Source: Aquariibacter sp964433315 (GTDB taxonomy: Bacteria > Pseudomonadota > Gammaproteobacteria > Burkholderiales > Burkholderiaceae_C). Taken from it: DNA of 26,593 bases. A program made the position numbers and the translations under genes. The stretch spans positions 1-26,593 of the forward strand of contig CAYSQO010000024.1 of NCBI GenBank assembly GCA_964433315.1, written 5' to 3'. The notes under the pieces are model-generated. The model was not told the origin of the DNA. It worked only from the letters and a program-made list of their open reading frames with translations, and ran no database searches. Positions within the stretch are counted from its first letter, which is position 1; each line of letters begins with the position of its first letter. Shown piece by piece: positions 21,717-26,593 of this stretch.

Positions 21717-24320
21717 ATGAACACCGCCTTCCGCAAGCCCCTGCCGGGCACCGCGCTCGAGTACTTCGACGCCCGCGCCGCCGTCAACGCGCTCAAGCCG
21801 GGCGCCTGGGACGGTCTGCCGTACACGGCCCGCGTCCACGCCGAGAACATCGTCCGCAAGGCCGATCCGGCCATCGTCAGCGACTGCCTGCTGCAGCTCA
21901 TCGAGCGCAAGCGCGAGCGCGACTTCCCGTGGTTCCCCGCCCGCGTGGTCTGCCACGACATCCTGGGCCAGACCGCGCTGGTGGACCTCGCCGGCCTGCG
22001 CGACGCGATCGCCGACCAGGGCGGTGACCCCGCCAAGGTCAACCCGGTGGTGCCCGTGCAGCTCATCGTCGACCACTCGCTGGCGGTGGAGTGCGGCGGC
22101 TTCGACCCGAACGCCTTCCAGAAGAACCGCGACATCGAGGAGCGCCGCAACGAGGACCGCTTCCACTTCATCAACTGGACGAAGACCGCCTTCGACAACG
22201 TCGACGTGATCCCCGCGGGCAACGGGATCATGCACCAGATCAATCTGGAGAAGATGTCGCCGGTGATCCACGCCCAGGACGGCGTGGCCTTCCCCGACAC
22301 CTGCGTCGGCACCGACAGCCACACCCCGCACGTCGATGCGCTGGGCGTGATCGCGGTGGGCGTGGGCGGCCTGGAAGCCGAGAACGTGATGCTCGGCCGC
22401 GCCTCCTGGATGCGCCTGCCGGACATCGTCGGCGTCGAGCTGGGCGGCCGCCGCCAGCCCGGCATCACCGCCACCGACGTGGTGCTGGCCCTGACCGAGT
22501 TCCTGCGCAAGGAGAAGGTCGTCGGCGCCTACCTGGAGTTCTACGGCGAGGGGGCGGCCAGCCTCACCATCGGCGACCGCGCGACCATCTCCAACATGGC
22601 GCCCGAGTACGGCGCCACCGCGGCGATGTTCTCGATCGACGGCCAGACCCTGGACTACCTGCGCCTGACCGGCCGCACGGAAGAGCAGCTCAAGCTGGTC
22701 GAGACCTACGCCAAGGAAGCCGGCCTGTGGTCGGACAGCCTGGCGAAGGTCGAGTACGAGCGCGTGCTGCGCTTCGACCTGAGCAGCGTCGTGCGCAACA
22801 TGGCCGGCCCGAGCAACCCGCACAAGCGCCTGCCGACCAGCGCCCTGGCCGAGCGCGGCATCGCCGCCAACCTGGCCGAGGCCCGCGCGCAGGAGGCTCA
22901 GGGCCTGATCCCGGACGGCGCGGTCATCATCGCCGCCATCACCAGCTGCACCAACACCAGCAACCCGCGCAACGTGATCGCCGCCGGCCTGGTGGCGCGC
23001 AAGGCGCGCGAGCTCGGCCTGGTGCGCAAGCCCTGGGTCAAGTCCTCGCTGGCCCCCGGCTCGAAGGTGGTCGAGCTCTACCTGAAGGAAGCCGGCCTGC
23101 TGGAGGACCTGGAGGCCCTGGGCTTCGGCATCGTCGCCTTCGCCTGCACCACCTGCAACGGCATGTCGGGCGCGCTGGATCCGAAGATCCAGCAGGAGAT
23201 CATCGACCGCGACCTCTACGCGACCGCCGTGCTCTCGGGCAACCGCAACTTCGACGGCCGCATCCACCCCTATGCCAAGCAGGCCTTCCTGGCCTCGCCG
23301 CCGCTGGTGGTGGCCTACGCGATCGCCGGCACCGTGCGCTTCGACATCGAGCAGGACGTGCTCGCGGTCGTCGAGGGGCGCGAGATCCGCCTGAAGGACC
23401 TGTGGCCCTCGGACGAGGAGATCGACGCCCTGGTGGCCCGGGCCGTCAAGCCGGAGCAGTTCAACCGCGTCTACATCCCGATGTTCGCCAAGCAGGACGC
23501 CGAGCGGGCCGAGTCGCCGCTGTACGACTGGCGTCCCCAGAGCACCTACATACGCCGCCCGCCCTACTGGGAAGGCGCGCTGGCCGGCGAGCGCACGCTC
23601 AAGGGCATGCGCCCCCTGGCCCTGCTGCCGGACAACATCACGACCGACCACCTCTCGCCGTCCAACGCCATCCTGATGGACAGCGCGGCGGGCGAATACC
23701 TGCACAAGATGGGCCTGCCGGAGGAGGACTTCAACTCCTACGCCACCCACCGCGGCGACCACCTCACCGCGCAGCGCGCGACCTTTGCCAACCCGCAGCT
23801 CGTCAACGAGATGGCCGTGGTCGACGGCAAGGTCAAGAAGGGCTCGCTGGCCCGCGTCGAGCCGGACGGCACCGTGATGCGCATGTGGGAGGCCATCGAG
23901 ACCTACATGAACCGCAAGCAGCCGCTGATCATCGTGGCGGGTGCGGACTACGGCCAGGGCTCCTCGCGCGACTGGGCCGCCAAGGGCGTGCGCCTGGCCG
24001 GCGTGGAGGCCATCGCGGCCGAGGGCTTCGAGCGCATCCACCGCACCAACCTGATCGGCATGGGCGTGCTGCCCCTGGAGTTCAAGCCGGGCACCACCCG
24101 CCTGACCCTGGGCCTGGACGGCACCGAGACCTATGACGTCGAGGGCGCGCTGACCCCGCGCACCACGCTGACCCTGGTGGTGAACCGGAAGAACGGCGAA
24201 GTCGTCCGCGTGCCGGTCACCTGCCGGCTCGACTCCGACGAGGAGGTCTCGGTCTACCAGGCTGGCGGCGTGCTGCAGCGCTTCGCGCAGGACTTCCTGG
24301 CCTCGAACAAGGCGGCTTGA
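21717..24320 (+). CDS. acnD: Fe-S 2-methylcitrate dehydratase AcnD
   Basis: AcnD is the iron-sulfur alternative to PrpD and dehydrates 2-methylcitrate in a pathway that needs PrpF. The 867-residue aconitase-superfamily protein carries VDHS (118-121), VGTDSHTPH (197-205) and the [4Fe-4S] ligands Cys411 (ITSCTNTSNPRN) with Cys477 and Cys480 (FACTTCNGMSG), followed by the swivel domain with GADYGQGSSRDWAAKG. The length matches AcnD. The call over AcnA rests on its place between prpC and prpF and on a separate acnA starting at 26369. An AAGAAGG ribosome site precedes the ATG at 21717, 28 bases after prpC. Confidence 0.95.
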   Translation: MNTAFRKPLPGTALEYFDARAAVNALKPGAWDGLPYTARVHAENIVRKADPAIVSDCLLQLIERKRERDFPWFPARVVCHDILGQTALVDLAGLRDAIADQGGDPAKVNPVVPVQLIVDHSLAVECGGFDPNAFQKNRDIEERRNEDRFHFINWTKTAFDNVDVIPAGNGIMHQINLEKMSPVIHAQDGVAFPDTCVGTDSHTPHVDALGVIAVGVGGLEAENVMLGRASWMRLPDIVGVELGGRRQPGITATDVVLALTEFLRKEKVVGAYLEFYGEGAASLTIGDRATISNMAPEYGATAAMFSIDGQTLDYLRLTGRTEEQLKLVETYAKEAGLWSDSLAKVEYERVLRFDLSSVVRNMAGPSNPHKRLPTSALAERGIAANLAEARAQEAQGLIPDGAVIIAAITSCTNTSNPRNVIAAGLVARKARELGLVRKPWVKSSLAPGSKVVELYLKEAGLLEDLEALGFGIVAFACTTCNGMSGALDPKIQQEIIDRDLYATAVLSGNRNFDGRIHPYAKQAFLASPPLVVAYAIAGTVRFDIEQDVLAVVEGREIRLKDLWPSDEEIDALVARAVKPEQFNRVYIPMFAKQDAERAESPLYDWRPQSTYIRRPPYWEGALAGERTLKGMRPLALLPDNITTDHLSPSNAILMDSAAGEYLHKMGLPEEDFNSYATHRGDHLTAQRATFANPQLVNEMAVVDGKVKKGSLARVEPDGTVMRMWEAIETYMNRKQPLIIVAGADYGQGSSRDWAAKGVRLAGVEAIAAEGFERIHRTNLIGMGVLPLEFKPGTTRLTLGLDGTETYDVEGALTPRTTLTLVVNRKNGEVVRVPVTCRLDSDEEVSVYQAGGVLQRFAQDFLASNKAA

Positions 24321-24322
24321 CC

Positions 24323-25522
24323 ATGGCGCACGCTCCGCAAGTCAAGGTGCCGGCCACCTACATCCGCGGCGGCACCTCCAAGGGCGTCTTCTTCCGCCTG
24401 CAGGACCTGCCGCCCGCGGCCCAGGTGCCGGGCGCGGCGCGCGACCGGCTCTTCCAGCGCGTGATCGGCAGCCCCGACCCCTATGCCGCCCACATCGACG
24501 GCATGGGCGGCGCCACGTCCAGCACCAGCAAGTGCGTGATCCTCTCTCGGAGCACGCAGCCCGGCCATGACGTGGACTACCTCTACGGCCAGATCTCCAT
24601 CGACAAGGATTTCGTCGACTGGTCGGGCAACTGCGGCAACCTGTCGACCGCGGCCGGCGCCTTCGCGATCCATGCGGGCCTGGTGGATCCGGCCCGCGTG
24701 CCCGAGAACGGGACCTGCGTCGTCCGCATCTGGCAGGCCAACATCAAGAAAACCATCATCGCCCACGTGCCGGTGACGGGCGGCCAGGTGCAGGAGACGG
24801 GCGACTTCGAGCTCGATGGCGTGACCTTCCCGGCTGCCGAGATCGTGCTGGAGTTCATCGATCCCTCGGACGACGGCGAGGATGGCGGCGCGCTCTTCCC
24901 GACCGGCAACCTGGTCGACGAGCTGAGCGTGCCGGACGAGGTGGTGAAGGGCGGCAAGCTGGCCGCCACCATGATCACCGCGGGCATCCCGACGGTCTTC
25001 GTCCGGGCCGCCGACATCGGCTACACCGGCACCGAGCTGCGCGAGGCGATCAACGGCGATCCGGCCGCGCTCAAGCGCTTCGAGGCCATCCGCGTGGCCG
25101 GCGCGCTGCGCATGGGCCTGATCAAGACGCCCGAGGAAGCCGCCACCCGGCAGCACACCCCGAAGATCGCCTTCGTCGCGCCGCCGACCGACTACGTCGC
25201 CTCCAGCGGCAAGACCATCGGGGCGCAGGACGTGGACCTGCTGGTGCGCGCGCTGTCCATGGGCAAGCTGCACCACGCCATGATGGGCACGGCGGCGGTG
25301 GCCATCGGCACCGCCGCGGCCATCCCCGGCACCCTGGTCAACCAGGCGGCCGGCGGCCAGGCGCGCGAGGCGGTGCGCTTCGGCCACCCCTCGGGCACCC
25401 TGCGCGTCGGCGCGGCGGCCGAGCAGCGCGACGGCCAGTGGGTGGTCACCAAGGCCATCATGAGCCGCAGCGCCCGCATCGTCATGGAAGGCTGGGTGCG
25501 CGTGCCCGGCGACAGCTTCTGA
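24323..25522 (+). CDS. prpF: PrpF, 2-methylaconitate cis-trans isomerase
   Basis: PrpF isomerises the 2-methylaconitate made by AcnD so that an aconitase can hydrate it. The 399-residue protein has the diaminopimelate-epimerase-like PrpF fold: TYIRGGTSKGVFF (12-24), ATSSTSKCVIL with Lys70 and SGNCGNLS with Cys104, matching the spacing of the active-site Lys73/Cys107 pair known from Shewanella PrpF. A TTG six bases upstream (24317) would overlap acnD; the ATG at 24323 is preferred, 2 bases after the acnD stop, with an AAGG ribosome site inside acnD. Tight linkage implies co-translation. Confidence 0.95.
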   Translation: MAHAPQVKVPATYIRGGTSKGVFFRLQDLPPAAQVPGAARDRLFQRVIGSPDPYAAHIDGMGGATSSTSKCVILSRSTQPGHDVDYLYGQISIDKDFVDWSGNCGNLSTAAGAFAIHAGLVDPARVPENGTCVVRIWQANIKKTIIAHVPVTGGQVQETGDFELDGVTFPAAEIVLEFIDPSDDGEDGGALFPTGNLVDELSVPDEVVKGGKLAATMITAGIPTVFVRAADIGYTGTELREAINGDPAALKRFEAIRVAGALRMGLIKTPEEAATRQHTPKIAFVAPPTDYVASSGKTIGAQDVDLLVRALSMGKLHHAMMGTAAVAIGTAAAIPGTLVNQAAGGQAREAVRFGHPSGTLRVGAAAEQRDGQWVVTKAIMSRSARIVMEGWVRVPGDSF

Positions 25523-25576
25523 GCGGTCCGCGGGATTGAGCACAATCCGTCCCGTCGCCGCCTGGAACCCCACGCC

Positions 25577-26176
25577 ATGAACCGCCTGCTGCCCGCCGCC
25601 TGCTCCCTGACCCTGCTGCTGGCGGCCCTGCCGCTGGCCGCGCAGACGGCGCCCGGCACCGCCCCGGCGGCCAAGCCGCGGGCCGCCAAGGCCGGCACGG
25701 CGGACAGCAGGCGCGCGACGCCCCGGTCGTCGGCGGCCGGCGCCTCGGCCAGCGCCAGCAACATCCTGGACCTGCCCCTGACGCCGGCCCAGCTGGCCGC
25801 GGCCGAGCGCGTGCACACCGGACGCGCCGACTGCGAGCAGCGCCAGTCGGTGCAGGTGGAACGGGTGGCCGGCCAACCCGGCCACTTCGACGTGCGCTTC
25901 GGTGCGCGCAGCTTCCGCATGGTGCCGGAGGAAACCACCACCGGGGCCGTGCGCCTGCACGACCACCGCGCCCAGGTCGTCTGGCTGCAGATCCCCAGCA
26001 AGTCGATGATGCTCGACCAGAAGGCCGGCCAGCGCCTGGCCGACCTCTGCCAGCATGCCGAGCAGCGCGACGGCGCCCCCACCCGGGTGGCCGTGAGCGC
26101 CGTCGGCGAGGCGGCCTCCGCAGCTGCGGGGCCCGCGGCAGCGAATGCAGGCTCACTGCTTGAGCCTGCACGCTGA
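25577..26176 (+). CDS. Secreted protein of unknown function
   Basis: A 199-residue protein with a clear Sec signal peptide (MNRLLPAACSLTLLLAALPLAA, cleavage near 22-23). Residues about 24-60 are an Ala/Pro/Ser/Thr-rich linker. The likely folded core (about 62-150) includes ERVHTGRADCEQRQSVQVER and a C-terminal RLADLC, so Cys84 or thereabouts could pair with the second cysteine in the periplasm. A low-complexity Ala-rich tail follows. The core pattern (short beta strands, a TGAVRLHD segment, then a Trp and a late Cys) faintly recalls small periplasmic lysozyme-inhibitor (MliC) domains, but I cannot support that assignment. It sits between prpF and acnA on the same strand, and nothing in it suggests a metabolic enzyme. 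Confidence 0.75.
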   Translation: MNRLLPAACSLTLLLAALPLAAQTAPGTAPAAKPRAAKAGTADSRRATPRSSAAGASASASNILDLPLTPAQLAAAERVHTGRADCEQRQSVQVERVAGQPGHFDVRFGARSFRMVPEETTTGAVRLHDHRAQVVWLQIPSKSMMLDQKAGQRLADLCQHAEQRDGAPTRVAVSAVGEAASAAAGPAAANAGSLLEPAR

Positions 26177-26199
26177 TGAATTCCTTCCCTCCGCCCCAC

Positions 26200-26231
26200 G
26201 GCGGCCTGCGGGCCTGCCGGACCGGGCCGCC
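26200..26231. terminator. Weak inverted repeat after the secreted-protein gene
   Basis: GGCGGCC and GGCCGCC (7 bp) enclose an 18-base loop about 24 bases after the stop of the secreted-protein gene. No T-tract follows. It might partly separate that gene from acnA, but many such repeats occur by chance at this GC content. Confidence 0.22.
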
Positions 26232-26368
26232 GATCCCCACGTCGCAGCCGGAATGAAAGGCTCGTGAAGCGCCCCTCGTCCGGCCTGCGACAATCTGCCG
26301 CAGTGCAGCAACCGGCCCTGCCGACCGCCTGCATCCCCTTTCCCCCCAGCTCCCCGGAGTCTCCAGCC

Positions 26369-26593
26369 ATGGCCAAAGCCGCCCCCGCGAAGAAGGCGCC
26401 TGCGCACGCATTCGCCAAGACCCTGAAATCCTTCTCCACTGCCTCGGGCAAGGAAGGTCTCTTCTACTCGCTGCCGCAGCTCGGCAAGCAGCTCGGCGTC
26501 GACGTCTCGCGCCTGCCGGTGTCGATCCGCGTCGTGCTGGAGAGCGTGCTGCGCAACTGCGACGGCAAGAAGGTCACCAAGGAACACGTCGAG
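26369..26593 (+). CDS. acnA: Aconitate hydratase AcnA (5' part, cut by window edge)
   Basis: Seventy-five codons are visible, open to the window end. After a short Ala/Lys-rich lead, the segment AFAKTLKSFSTASGKEGLFY (14-33) and the following SLPQLGKQLGVDVSRLP and SIRVVLESVLRNCDG (52-66) are the standard AcnA/IRP N-terminus. The ATG at 26369 has a GGAG ribosome site about 9 bases upstream. AcnA interconverts citrate and isocitrate and can hydrate 2-methyl-cis-aconitate in the methylcitrate cycle, which fits its place downstream of acnD and prpF. The catalytic region lies outside the window. Confidence 0.93.
   Translation, partial: MAKAAPAKKAPAHAFAKTLKSFSTASGKEGLFYSLPQLGKQLGVDVSRLPVSIRVVLESVLRNCDGKKVTKEHVE

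Overview
The window is a GC-rich (roughly 70 percent by eye) chromosomal segment. Its gene content and order point to a betaproteobacterium of the order Burkholderiales. The diagnostic block is gntR, sdhCDAB, sdhE and gltA running leftwards, with mdh, a CitE-like lyase, prpB, prpC, acnD, prpF and acnA running rightwards. No tRNA, rRNA, CRISPR array, insertion sequence or integrase is visible, and nothing suggests recent transfer.

Left third (about 1-11000) is accessory envelope and small-molecule biology. It starts with the tip of an unidentified minus-strand gene and egtD (histidine trimethylation, ergothioneine). A plus-strand run follows: a SAM methyltransferase, a membrane-anchored sulfatase/phosphotransferase-fold enzyme and a small multi-pass membrane protein, with ATGA start/stop overlaps at both junctions. 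It converges, with a 103-bp coding overlap, on a membrane GH17 enzyme. Divergent from that is a 948-residue fusion of a GH17 domain to a processive GT2 glucan synthase. Together these look like a beta-1,3-glucan (NdvB-type periplasmic or cyclic glucan) synthesis, remodelling and decoration locus. A minus-strand ATP-grasp enzyme, coupled to a TVP38/DedA-type membrane protein, lies beyond it.

Middle (about 11000-17200): a strong hairpin separates the TVP38 gene from a minus-strand respiratory/TCA unit, read as gntR, sdhC, sdhD, sdhA, sdhB, sdhE, gltA. It encodes all four succinate dehydrogenase subunits, the flavinylation factor and citrate synthase.

Right third (about 17200-26593): mdh starts divergently from gntR. 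The shared 250-bp region holds a perfect AT-rich palindrome plus a third half-site immediately upstream of a recognisable -35 element, a good candidate operator for the GntR/UTRA regulator. mdh is followed by a clear intrinsic terminator. Then come a CitE-like lyase and the AcnD/PrpF version of the 2-methylcitrate cycle (prpB, prpC, acnD, prpF), a small secreted protein of unknown function, and the first 75 codons of acnA.

Functionally, succinate and pyruvate from the methylcitrate cycle feed directly into the SDH, MDH and citrate synthase steps encoded alongside, so propionate/propionyl-CoA disposal and the core TCA cycle are physically linked around one regulator. The most interesting less-described part is the glucan locus with its putative decorating enzymes.
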